This document shows, in pieces, positions 1-10,299 of a stretch of DNA of 64,000 nucleotides; the first letter of the stretch is position 1, and each line of letters starts with the position of its first letter. The notes under the pieces are model-generated. The model was not told the DNA's origin and made no database searches. It was given only the letters and a program-made list of their open reading frames with translations. Origin of the DNA: Ignelater luminosus (lineage: Eukaryota; Arthropoda; Insecta; Coleoptera; Elateridae); assembly GCA_011009095.1 (NCBI GenBank), contig VTPC01000610.1, positions 55,358 to 119,357 on the forward strand, given 5' to 3'. Both the position numbers and the translations under genes were made by a program.

Positions 1-539
1 CACATGGATGGCTAGCATTTAAGTGTGAATGAACGTGTGCCTGGAAAATAACCAGGAACTACGGATAAAATTTTCCTGTAGCTCACTTACAATGGAATTT
101 TACATGACTGGTACTAACTTTAACATGTCAAACATCGCGTTAACGATTTTCTTTTCTTATACGGAAAGGTATTGTATAAACTTTTGCTGTTTTGAGAATT
201 TATCACGCGGTGGAGAGATTAAATTCGCAATCTTCCAAACTATTTTTGGTGATTCCGTAATAAGTGATCCACAGAGAAAAGATTCTTTCATAGTGATATA
301 TAAATTATAAAAAACTGAGAAACGCTAGACATTTCTAGATTCTTTAGACTGCTCTACATGGTCCCCATAGCACCTGCTCTGCTACATTTTGATTTTTGCT
401 ATCACCTTTAAAAGATACGCCGAGAATGTCATTATACAGCATAAAATCAAAATTAGAACTACACATCTGACACATTAAATTAATTCACGAGCAAACCGAA
501 GATATCCCTCTAAACTATCTTTAGTGATCCGGAAAAAAC
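1..539. other. AT-rich non-coding stretch
   Basis: I see no recognisable gene or repeat here. A 93-codon open frame on the plus strand (29-310) has no motif I know and no splice-site support, so I treat it as chance. If Chsy continues to the left, this stretch lies in its second intron. Confidence 0.4.
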
Positions 540-1560
540 AACTCTCGCCAGCTTTGTCGGGACCAATACTGTTTTCCCGTTTCCAAGGAGAATCAGAGGC
601 CGCTATGGGAACCTACCTCTTCTTCAGCCTATGAGAAAGTGAAGAGTGGTGATATCAAAATAGTACAATTGCACGTGGTTCTGGTAGTTGATGATTACCA
701 GTGTCGTGTAGTGGTAGGAGTAAAAGCGGCGGCATTGATTGGTGGCTGGTCAGACAGTCTAGTGATGGTAGATGTGCGTCAGTAATAACTAGAGACGTAT
801 GCCGTTTATGATGGCGACACCGTTAGCAGAATGTTATGGTCTAGTGGAAAGCAAACTTGGTTGAATTGAAGGCCTTGATTGTAAGGTGTAATGCATATCA
901 TCACTATGAAATTTGCACTGCAGAGGGTGAAAATGAGTAATATTGTACGGTGTTGGTGTTCAGGTGTTTGGCATGTGAGTAAAGGCGAATGCAAAAGACC
1001 TTTTTCAGAACTCTAGTTCAGTAATGGACGGTTGTGTGAGCCGGTAGCTACGGGGAAGAGCACTTCTCGGCTCACACACCTTTTAATCAAGCATCACGAG
1101 CAGAAAAGTACGAAAAAAGCGAAAAGAGTGGAAACCCGACGACATTTTTCCAAGGAATGGACATTCGCGAAACTGCGATGCGGGAAGTATGTTGTAGCAG
1201 GGTTCCTGGGATCCCTAATGCAGGTTGCACCCGGCCTGCAACTGGAAACGGGAAGACTGCAGTGAAACCCCGTGCGGATCTGACCGGACTGTAGGACCCC
1301 CAAAACGAGGGAGGAACTCAAAACAAGGAGAGACCACAACCATATTTGCACATTGAACTCGCCGTCCCGGCTTAGTTCGTTCGATGTTTAGTGTTTCAAT
1401 TACGCGTTTTAAGTACTCAGTAAGGAAAATAAAATCCATTGAAGGCTTCAATTGCAATAACAACCTTAAAAGATGTACTCTCAATCGGGCAATCATGTGA
1501 ATCATGTGTACTGTTTAAAAGCGGCGCGGAGATTCGGCAATAAACCAAAGAAGTCAAGCA
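540..1560. other. GC-elevated block, probable decayed mobile element
   Basis: Base composition is clearly richer in G and C than the flanks, and the block has several short overlapping open frames and local hairpins. One hairpin pairs TGTGTGAGCCG (1033-1043) with CGGCTCACACA (1068-1078), a perfect 11-bp stem around a 24-nt loop. None of the translated frames matches a family I recognise, including the missing Chsy exons. An old retrotransposon or SINE-like copy is the simplest reading, but no diagnostic domain is visible. Confidence 0.3.
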
Positions 1561-4500
1561 ACAATGGAAATACATTTAATGTAGATTACCCTTCATTGAC
1601 CTACAAAATGGAATTAGTTAGCAGAATTATGGGGTTTGCAGCTTCCTAGAATTGAATAAGCGAAACAGGGCAGGTAGACTTTTTCCATTTATGTTAAGTA
1701 ATGGGGTATCCACGCGGCTTATAAAAAATAGTTTTTGTTCGAATTTAAATTAAATTATGGAATTAAAAAATAAATTGACGTTTGTCATTCTTACAAACTA
1801 AATGAATTTCGGCGGTTTTACAATTTCTTCATTACTGGTCGGCGATGAAAGCCTCATTTTATTAGGAATATTTTATTAGGGAATTGACACATAGGCATTT
1901 AAAATAGGAGTTTCAAAGTTCTGGTTTTAAGCTTACATTAAACAGGTATTTAATAAAACGAATTCCTTACTTAATGTTTTGTTATGGTGTCTTCCTTATA
2001 TCTTTAGTTTGGACAAATTTAAGTAAGCGACATAATAATAGTGATATTTATCACATTGACTGTTGCATAAAACTACGTAAAATATGTAATATTCACTATT
2101 AGAATTATACAAAAGCGTTTAGCGTGAATGAATATCTGCATTATAACAGACAATAAACTAAGATATTAGCCTTATTTATAGTAGCACCTGAAACCAATTG
2201 TTGGTAGTCTCAGGGTTAATGTCAATAACACAAAAGTGTGGTATCGCTACCTTGTTTACAGAAGCGAAACTTTCTATAAAGAAATTGTTGTTATACCCAT
2301 AATAAAGTGTTTAAAGCAAATAAACAGTAAGTAGATAAGTGTGTCATGAACCTTGTCTGATTTTATTTTCCAGATCTTTAAAATTTCATATGGCACTTTG
2401 TAAGCAATTAGTTGTTTACTCGGTCAACGAACAATATTATTTTAAGATAACTTGAAAATACTTAACTTGATACTTAACTTCAAACTAATCTTTTTCCTTC
2501 CTGTTTATCCTGATCCTAAGCAAACATTTTAAACTAAACGATTAGAATCGTAAAAAAATTGCTAAATAGAAATTAAGGGCCATCTGGTTAACATAGGTAA
2601 TAACCTATAAGAAATATACACGGAACTGACCTAGTTTGTTAAAACAGGCGAGTGAAGGTTTATAACTTATTTTGAGAATGTAAATATTACGGCATTAATG
2701 ACTGCTGTAATACTTGTTTCAATAATAAATTTTAACAGACTCTTAGTTATAGCAACAGAGTGTGATTTTATAGGTTATTTCCACATTACCTATAAAATGA
2801 TGGTACATTTATTGTTTCATTTAACTGTATTACAACATAATGTTGCAATTAAAATATATATATTTTAATTTTAATTTTTCTTGAAATAAAATGAAATGTT
2901 CCAAATCTATAAAAACTATAACAGAAGGATCTACGAAGATAAGAATTACTCTATGCAAACTATGAACCTAATATTAGCCATTTCCCGAATTCATTTCATA
3001 ACAAAGACAACCAATAAAAATAAATGATAAATAAATAAATAGCGTTATTGGATCATTTTTCTTCGTTAGAATTTTCTTTGGATGGGTATACATAGTTCCT
3101 AATTTCTATTTTGGATGAGCATTAAACTATTAATATTAATGAAGAAAGAAAGAAAAAAATAGTTTATGTACTACCCGAATGATTCATTATGAGAAAGTGT
3201 TCACAGTTTCGTGAGATGCTTAGGAGTAACTGGAGTTAACATTGGGTGAATCTTCAAATAGCCAATGAACAAGTGGGCAATCTACATAACAGCCAATTGT
3301 AAAGCCAGCCATTCCTCATTGCTTGTGTAGAACCTTTAATTTTGATTCCAGAAGTCTTGAACAAAACCATCATAACTCCAGAACATTCTTAGAAATTTCA
3401 TACCTTCTCAGATAAATAACATAGAGTTGTGTACGAAGTCTGCATCAACAGTAACAGTAACATGCTCATAAAATGTATGTTAGAGTTTATAATAATTGAG
3501 AAATAGCATCATTAGCGCTTGGACTCTAGAACCTAGACCAAACGGTAGAACTATCAAAGCCATCAAACCCCATTGCAGTAATTATTGTAAGCCAGTAATG
3601 AAATATCAGTAATCCCTTCCATCTAAAAAAATTGTTGACAAGTTGCTTTGCATAACTGATTGAAAACTATTAAAGAAAAAAAACTGATCATTAGAAAGAC
3701 GATGAGATAAACTGTTTGAATTGATGTTTTGGTTGCAAGTATTTAATAGTTCTTCGAAGTCGCAAAAAAACCAATAACATAATGATCCTGAAAAGGATGT
3801 AGAAAGGAATACTTAAGGGAAAAGTAAAAACTTCACCAGAGTAGGCAGTAGACACGTTGAACAAAAGTTTTCAGTGTAATTATTAATTTAGATAAAGAGA
3901 AAAGAGATTATCAAGGTAAAAAGCTGATACAGATAGACCACAAAAAGGCAAAGTGATTACAATGGTCCTTGAGATATCTGCAAAAACAGCTATATAATAG
4001 CAAAAGAAGATTAGTAGAGTCACAAAACAAAAAAGGTAATTAGAAATCGATGGAACATGGCGCTGTGGAATTTCCAAAACGCAGACAGACGAATCCCTTG
4101 TTACACATGATTCCCCCCTTTATCTTCTATTATCTACCAGAATAATGATAAGAAATTTCCATTAAAAGTAAAAAACTCAGTTTTATTTGTATGTGAACTG
4201 TGTTGGTTTATCAATGCAATTCAGTATCAGATAGTTATTAGCTGGACCTGAATAGTCTACCTCAGTGGTAGGAAACCACAGCTTGATTCGAGTCCGGTTG
4301 AAGAATGTGTCACAGGGCATAAAAGAAAAGTATGTCGCAGTATTTAATTGCATATTTGTCATACGGATCAACTTTCACCAACTTGTAATTTAGCAGTAAT
4401 AAGATTTCTTGGGATATTGATTTTTCGCTTGTGCGTTACACACAGGGAATGATTGCATAAAAAAAAGTTCCACAAAAACCAAGATCGAACTCTGTACTGT

Positions 4501-5290
4501 GCATCTGATCAGTAGTAATCGTAATTATTAAGGCTACAGCAAATAGTGCTTTCGGTAGAGGATTTGTACTTGGTATACTGGTTGTCCATGTCCAGTTCAC
4601 TTCGTTGTAAGCACATGTTCACATTCAGTCAACTTTACTGTTTCGAGTGAATCTAAATTGATACAGTAATTTTCCACGCTTCTAAGGGGTGTAATGTGTG
4701 TGTATTGTACACGAATACCAAACTTGAAAGGTTGAGTTAGGGCTACCAACTAAGCCAATGACAGATAACTTATCTTGTACTACGATCTGAATTTACTTTA
4801 ATGATGTAAACGTGGGCTACCATCAGTTTATCATGTTAGAGCCAAATATGACAATTACGCATTACGATATGCATGGTATAATCTCAGGATTATTAACCTG
4901 AAAATACATATTACGATTACTAGGTAGAAGTAGATATTTCTATTCCTTTTATGTCCTGGATCAATGTCAGATTTCTAGTGTTTCCAGACAACAATCAATG
5001 CCGCATTCCTGAGATCTGTATTACTTAGTTCCAAATCGTCTAAAATAACAATCTTAAAAATCGTCTTGTGAAAGAAACGCAAAGAAAACTAAAATTGTAG
5101 CTTGTGATCCTTTATCTTGAAATCTAAGCTTTTCTCGAAATATGTAGGTTTTATCTGGCAAAACTCACTTGTTTTTGGATTTTCTATCACCTTCCAAAGT
5201 TATAATGATTAAAACTGAAATATCTTGTAGTAGTGGAGAAAATTTTTTAAAACGCTTCTGAACATGGAATCAACAGGCATATAACTTCGT
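1561..5290. other. AT-rich non-coding stretch
   Basis: No convincing coding region, RNA gene or complete repeat is visible. At 4245-4310 the sequence looks weakly like RNA polymerase III boxes, but their spacing is wrong for a tRNA. Its place between Chsy exon 2 and the left edge makes it probable Chsy intron 2 sequence. Confidence 0.4.
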
Positions 5291-5419
5291 CTAGCAATGG
5301 AAACAGGAGAACCGGATTTTATTTGTATTTTAATGCCAAATATTACAGATTATAAAGAATTATTACAAAATAATCGAGTCTCCGTCAATGGCAGGTTTAA
5401 AACACCAACAAAAGGCAGG

Positions 5420-5482
5420 TCAAGTCAAGTCAAGTCAATCGTTAAATTCCCGGGAGGCCGTTTTAAGCTCCTCGTGGAGCTT
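5420..5482. repeat. Pentanucleotide repeat and small hairpin next to mariner copy 1
   Basis: A short run of the unit TCAAG (5420-5438) is followed by a GC-richer piece containing a hairpin, AAGCTCC / GGAGCTT with a 4-nt loop (5465-5482). It ends 60 bp before the left end of the first intact mariner. It may be the tail of an older element, but I recognise no family. Confidence 0.4.
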
Positions 5483-5542
5483 CTTCAGCCTGTTAAAAAG
5501 GCAGGTAGGTTATCACCATATACTCAGTAACTCATACATATA

Positions 5543-6847
5543 AAGGGTTTTCCAATAAGAGGTGTTATTTTGAATAGCCCGCTATTTCGGTAGATGTCAC
5601 TTTTGAAGCTATCATTTTTTGACATTTGACAAGTAGAAACTACGCCATTAATAAATATGGAACGATACACGCTTCAACAACGCATTGAAATTATTAAAAT
5701 TCACTATAAAAATGGTGAAAATTTGGCAGAGACGGTTCGTAAAACTCGAACATTTTTGGGTCACCGTGAAGCACCTTGTCGGACCGCAATACAGAAATTG
5801 GTGAAAAAATTCGAGCTCTTGGGACAAGTTAGTGATGTGAAGAATAAAACCCGTGCACGTCGCTCAAGAACAGCCGAGAATATTGCTGTTGTAGCCGAAA
5901 GTGTTAAAGAAAACCCAGGTTTGTCCATTCCTCGTCGTTCTTTGGAATTAGCCATTCCACAAACGTCATTACACCGTATTTTGCATAAAGATTTGGGTCT
6001 TAAGGCTTATAAAGTCCAGTTAACACAAGAACTCAAGCCGGCCGATCATCAACAACGTCGTGTCTTTGCTGATTGGGTCGTTGAAATGCATGAAAATGAT
6101 CCAGAATTCCATCGAAAAATCATCTTGAGTGATGAGGCCCATTTCCACCTCGGTGGCTTCGTCAACAAGCAAAATTGTCGGATCTGGGGCTCAGAAAATC
6201 CAAGAGTTATTGTTGAAAAGTCTCTCTATCCTCAACGTGTGACTGTTTGGTGCGGTTTATGGTCCGGCGGAGTCATTGGACCTTACTTTTTCGAAAATGA
6301 GGCTGGAGCAACAGTTACGGTGACTGGATTGCGCTATCGAGAGATGATTAACGATTTTTTATGGCCGGAATTGGATGGTATTGATCTGGACAACGTTTAC
6401 TTTCAACAAGACGGCGCTACGTGCCACACAAGCAACGAAACCATTGATCTTTTACGGAAAAAGTTTCCGGACCGTGTTATCTCTCGAAGAGGTGATCACA
6501 ATTGGCCACCGAGATCTTGTGATTTAACACCTTGCGACTTCTTTCTTTGGGGCCACGTGAAAGAGAAGGTCTACGCCAACAGCCCAGCGTCGATTCAAGA
6601 CCTCAAAGATGGAATTCGTGAGGCTATCGAGGACATAGGGCAGCCACTTTGCGATTTGGTTATGGAAAATTTCATGAAAAGGATATTGTCCTGTAAGCGT
6701 GGTCGTGGTGGTCATTTGCCTGATGTTATTTTCCACTATTAACGGCATACCTTCCTCTTTATAATGAAATAAACATCCGATCATTTATATTAAAAAATGG
6801 CACTTTTCTTTGAATATCAAAATAACACCTCTTATTGGAAAACCCTT
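5543..6847 (+). mobile_element. Intact mariner (DD41D) element, copy 1
   Basis: This is a 1305-bp DNA transposon bounded by perfect 31-bp terminal inverted repeats that start AAGGGTTTTCCAATAAGAGG, with TA on both sides (5541-5542 and 6848-6849). TA target duplication is the mark of the Tc1/mariner superfamily. It holds one uninterrupted transposase gene. A second element at 36980-38284 has the same length and differs at one base by eye (C at 5580, A at 37017). Both ends and the gene are intact, so the copy is young and may be autonomous. It lies opposite to Chsy transcription, left of Chsy exon 2. Confidence 0.95.
5657..6742 (+). CDS. Mariner-family DD41D transposase, copy 1
   Basis: A 361-residue protein that should bind the element's inverted repeats and catalyse cut-and-paste transposition into TA sites in the nucleus. 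The N-terminal ~120 residues are basic and fit paired helix-turn-helix DNA-binding units (RRSLELAIPQTSLHRIL near 93-109). The catalytic domain shows D159 in ILSDEAHF, D252 in FQQDGATCH and D294 in TPCDFFLWG. There are 41 residues between the last two acids, which places it in the DD41D group (rosa-like) rather than classical DD34D mariner. The usual SPDL motif reads SCDL here. The ATG at 5657 follows a short leader inside the left repeat region, and the stop is followed by AATAAA-like sequence. Length is normal and there are no frameshifts, so activity is plausible. Confidence 0.93.
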   Translation: MERYTLQQRIEIIKIHYKNGENLAETVRKTRTFLGHREAPCRTAIQKLVKKFELLGQVSDVKNKTRARRSRTAENIAVVAESVKENPGLSIPRRSLELAIPQTSLHRILHKDLGLKAYKVQLTQELKPADHQQRRVFADWVVEMHENDPEFHRKIILSDEAHFHLGGFVNKQNCRIWGSENPRVIVEKSLYPQRVTVWCGLWSGGVIGPYFFENEAGATVTVTGLRYREMINDFLWPELDGIDLDNVYFQQDGATCHTSNETIDLLRKKFPDRVISRRGDHNWPPRSCDLTPCDFFLWGHVKEKVYANSPASIQDLKDGIREAIEDIGQPLCDLVMENFMKRILSCKRGRGGHLPDVIFHY

Positions 6848-6849
6848 TA

Positions 6850-8306
6850 TATACTTTGTGAATAATTTGTCTGAATATTATAGATTATCGTAATCAACAC
6901 ATTATTATTACTTTGGTATAGTTTAGATGAATTGTATTAAAATATTAGTCGAATTGGTTTTAATCACAATGCCGTTTCCCCAAAAAAAAAGCTCTGATTT
7001 AAAGATTAGCAGATCTTTCTAAAACCAAACTTTAAAACTGGAGAAACCATGGAATGATTGTAATTATCTGTAATTTAATATATATCACAGTCAACAAAAA
7101 ATTATAAGTTCGGTTGTAATAAAAATTGATAACTAAAAATGTTTTCCATTTGTGACCTTTTTCTTGGATCACGCTCTCTAGCTAAAAAGTCAGTAATCAA
7201 GACTGAAGATATAGATTAAGGATTTGAATGGTTATGTTTCAGCAAATTTTACTATACTTAAAGAGGCATTAGTTTATGAAGGGTCACCACCTTCACCTTC
7301 TTAAATGAGAGCTTAGGTCGTGCTATTGAAAAGCTCTTTGTTTTCCTTACAGAATGGTTGTATGTAGTAGCTAGTATTCTCTCAATTATTGTAATTATTG
7401 AATGTCGTAAATAACAAAGTGCATGAATGAGAAAAAGATAATCAAATGACCAAATGACATTTGAACTTGTGAACTCTTAACACAATATTTTTCTTGCAGT
7501 TTATTAATTCGCAGAAATGATAAAGTGCAGAATGCGTCATTATTTTTATGATATTTATATGCAATTAATATCTTTAGTATGTGAGATGATATAACAAAAT
7601 AAGTTACAGTTGAAAGATCGCATTTAATGCAATAATGGTCATCAAACTGTTATTATCATAATTCCTCTGATAATTTTATTCAATTGACTGTGTTGGTATT
7701 CATTTTTTGCAAATCGATATAAAACAAATAATATGAAAACAACCTTTCTTGCATTCACCTTTGATTTCTAATTTTAACATAAGATCAAGTCTTGTTTACT
7801 GATCTAAATAATAGTTTGATATGTGCCTTACCAAATAACTCTCAAACTAAAAATGGTAGTTGTTGTTGCAGCACACCCTAAAATATTTCTAAATCTCTTT
7901 CATTAAAATAACCAACCCACTATTCTTAAGGAAAACAAAACATAAATAAAAGTGGCACGAACGAAACTTTACCATATCTAAAAGCAAAGCAACTTGTATT
8001 TCAAAAGATAAAATTCTTATCCGGCCATTTATCATAGGTTCTTGAATACATTACCGGCACTTCCCTAAAAGAACTAGGTACTTAAGAGTTTAGGTCTACA
8101 AAATTTCAAATAGTTAAGTGTGGTTGGAATCTGGAATGTCTTTCGGGATTTTAAAACTTTAAGCTTGCCTTGATTAGTCGTAAAGCTGGGTATTAACATT
8201 CTTGAACTATGTACGCTTTTAAAATTTTTAACTATTTGGTTTATTTGAAATAAAGTTTCTTAGATGTCTTTAGAATGTCTTTAAAACATAAAATGTGAAA
8301 ACTCAC
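6850..8306. other. AT-rich stretch, probable Chsy intron 2
   Basis: No gene or repeat is recognised. It starts directly downstream of the exon 2 donor (GTGAGT, read on the minus strand, at 8306-8301), so it is inferred to be the beginning of the second Chsy intron. I looked by eye for the next Chsy exon here and leftward and did not find it. Confidence 0.5.
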
Positions 8307-8447
8307 CTTAACATAATTATGAAGACGATACATGTGTTGCGGATGTTTGACAGGATGCATGGTAATGGCACGATGAACTTCTTTTTGTTTTAAATCTCCA
8401 GCAAAAGCAGCATCCCCACTTTGATTATGATAAAGGATTACTTGCAT
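8307..8447 (-). CDS. Chsy: Chondroitin sulfate synthase, exon 2
   Basis: A 141-bp, 47-codon exon continuing the Chsy protein begun at 43926. It starts right after the acceptor TTGCAG and ends at AAG before a textbook donor, GTGAGT; both junctions are phase 0. It encodes MQVILYHNQ, then KQKEVHRAITMHP and MYRLHNYVK. This matches the vertebrate CHSY1 segment after WSYE, where the pattern is MQxLFYxN ... HxAITLHPxK ... YRLHxYM. Joining exon 1 (ending WSYE) to this exon (starting MQ) restores the conserved WSYEMQ without a gap. The conserved stretch links the N-terminal β1,3-glucuronyltransferase-type domain to the C-terminal part. No ATG start is needed because it is an internal exon. Confidence 0.87.
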
Positions 8448-8644
8448 CTGCAATTACAATTTTGAATTAATTTTTCTTTCTTAATATGTAATAATAAATC
8501 ATCATTAAGATTTACATCTATACATATAATTATTTAAGTAATTTCCAGTGGCTGCTCGTAGGTACAAATTAAGGGAGAACACAAAAATTTTAGATATAGA
8601 AATAATAAATATTGGTTAACTTAAAAACGTCTTTAGCAGATATA

Positions 8645-9415
8645 CAGGGTTAGTCAAAAGTCTGGAAACAGTCTTATTGTAGCAATACCAATAGAATAGC
8701 GGAATAATAACCCTTGGGGGTATATTAGACTATCTTATCTACATTCTGACAGGAAAAAAATTAATTTTATTATCCAGTTCTGCGTAATTGATATCAGCTT
8801 TTAATTTTTAAATGGCACCTTAGCATTTTAGTAACATTTTCTAAATCTGCATAAAATTCTAGATACGACAGTGAAGAAAAAAATGAAATAAAATAATTCG
8901 CTTCGCTATAATAAATTAATAAAGTTTGCAGTTTTAGTGTATTTCAATGTGTTTTTAGTCTATTGTGCTCCGCTTACATCGTCTAGCTGCATCCTATAGG
9001 TGGGGAGTTGGAATACAACACATATTATAAGAGGTAGGGCAATACGGGTCATTAGCAACAGCCGTCAGCCTAGTATCATAATGGCTCCGCCTATTAACAG
9101 GACTAAATACACTTAAATACACTAAAACTGCAAACTTTATTAATTTATTATTGGCAAGCGAATTATTTTATTTAGCTTTTTTCTTCACTGTCGTATCTAG
9201 AATTTTATGCAGATTTAGAAAATGTCATCAAAATACTAGGGTGCTATTTAAAAATTAAAAGTTGATATCAATTACGCGAAACTGGATAATTGAATTAATT
9301 TCTTCCTATCAGAATGTAGATAAGATAGTCTAATATACCCCCCAAGGGTTATTATTCTGCTAATTCTATCGGTATTGCTACAATAAGACTGTTTTTAGAC
9401 TTTTGGTTAACCCTG
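8645..9415. mobile_element. Foldback (long inverted repeat) non-autonomous Tc1/mariner-like element
   Basis: A 771-bp element is made almost entirely of two inverted arms of about 315 bp (8645-8960 and 9101-9415) around a 140-bp centre. The ends begin CAGGGTTA and are flanked by TA (8643-8644 and 9416-9417). The arms match closely with scattered changes, for example the shared AATATACC and CCCAAGGGTTATTATT segments. No open frame for a transposase is present, so it must have moved using enzymes made elsewhere. It starts about 200 bp from the acceptor of Chsy exon 2, and its transcript could fold into a very long hairpin. Confidence 0.88.
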
Positions 9416-9417
9416 TA

Positions 9418-10098
9418 TATCATATTTAATCTCGAGCTATACTTTAAGGGATAAAGGATATTTATCCGATTGTTTTATGACAAATATCATATAAATATCC
9501 AATATACATTCTTTTTCATTACCCGTCGTAATCAAGACGCGCATTTTCACATGACCTCTTACCATAAACCCATAACATAACTATATTTTTATTTTTGTCG
9601 AACTAGCAAAAACTCTAGGTAGTCTAGAACGATGACAAATTAGAAATTTTGTTTATGTTTTCATGTTTTATGTTCTGTTAAACTGATTTTAGTTTGAAAC
9701 CAGTTGATTTTTGTTTATAAACATTTTTTACTATTCTAAAGATTGGAAAGAAAAAAAATAAATGCTACTGTTCGTGGAAGCAATGCTAGCAAATCTATCA
9801 TTATTAATTGCTTTTAAAATGCTTGTGTTACCAGAATACTTGAGACTGTATATCTGAGCTGGTACTTATTTGGTATCAATGTACAGTAAAGTTTAAAACC
9901 CACCCAGTTACATCAATTCTAATCTAATCTACTTTTATCAAAATCTCGATGATGCCTATCCACCTAAATATCACGATATACCACAAAAAATTAATACTTA
10001 ATATAGTGTTATAATTAATACTATTTCTAATTTAGTTTGTTGTTTTATATGTAATGAATACTAAAGCTCTGAAGGGCCAATGAAAAATCTCTTTAGTT
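9418..10098. other. AT-rich intronic stretch
   Basis: I see no gene, RNA or structured repeat between the foldback element and the minisatellite. Inferred to be Chsy intron 1. Confidence 0.4.
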
Positions 10099-10295
10099 GG
10101 AAATTTCCAAATGATAACTGGGAATTTCCAGTTGTTATCTGAAAACTTCTAGTTGTTATCTGGAAATTCCAAGTTCCATTTGGAAACTTTCTACTAGAAA
10201 ATATTGGAAATTTCCAGTTATCATTTCTACCTATCATCTGGAGATTTCCAACTGTCATCTGGAAATGTTCAGTTATCAGTTGGAAATCTTGAGTT
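10099..10295. repeat. 21-bp degenerate minisatellite with GGAAATTTCC cores
   Basis: About nine or ten imperfect copies of a ~21-bp unit, roughly GGAAATTTCCAGTTATCATCT, run head to tail. Each begins with a palindromic core, GGAAATTTCC or a variant, and one variant is GGGAATTTCC. The spacing is mostly 21 bp with a few altered units. An apparent 65-codon open frame across it is only a by-product of the repeat. Confidence 0.85.
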
Positions 10296-10299
10296 AAAA

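Noticed and set aside
4245-4310. tRNA-like A and B boxes
   Set aside because: The boxes are only about a dozen bases apart and no cloverleaf can form, so it is not a tRNA gene.
10061-10258. 65-codon minus-strand open frame
   Set aside because: It is low-complexity translation of the 21-bp minisatellite.
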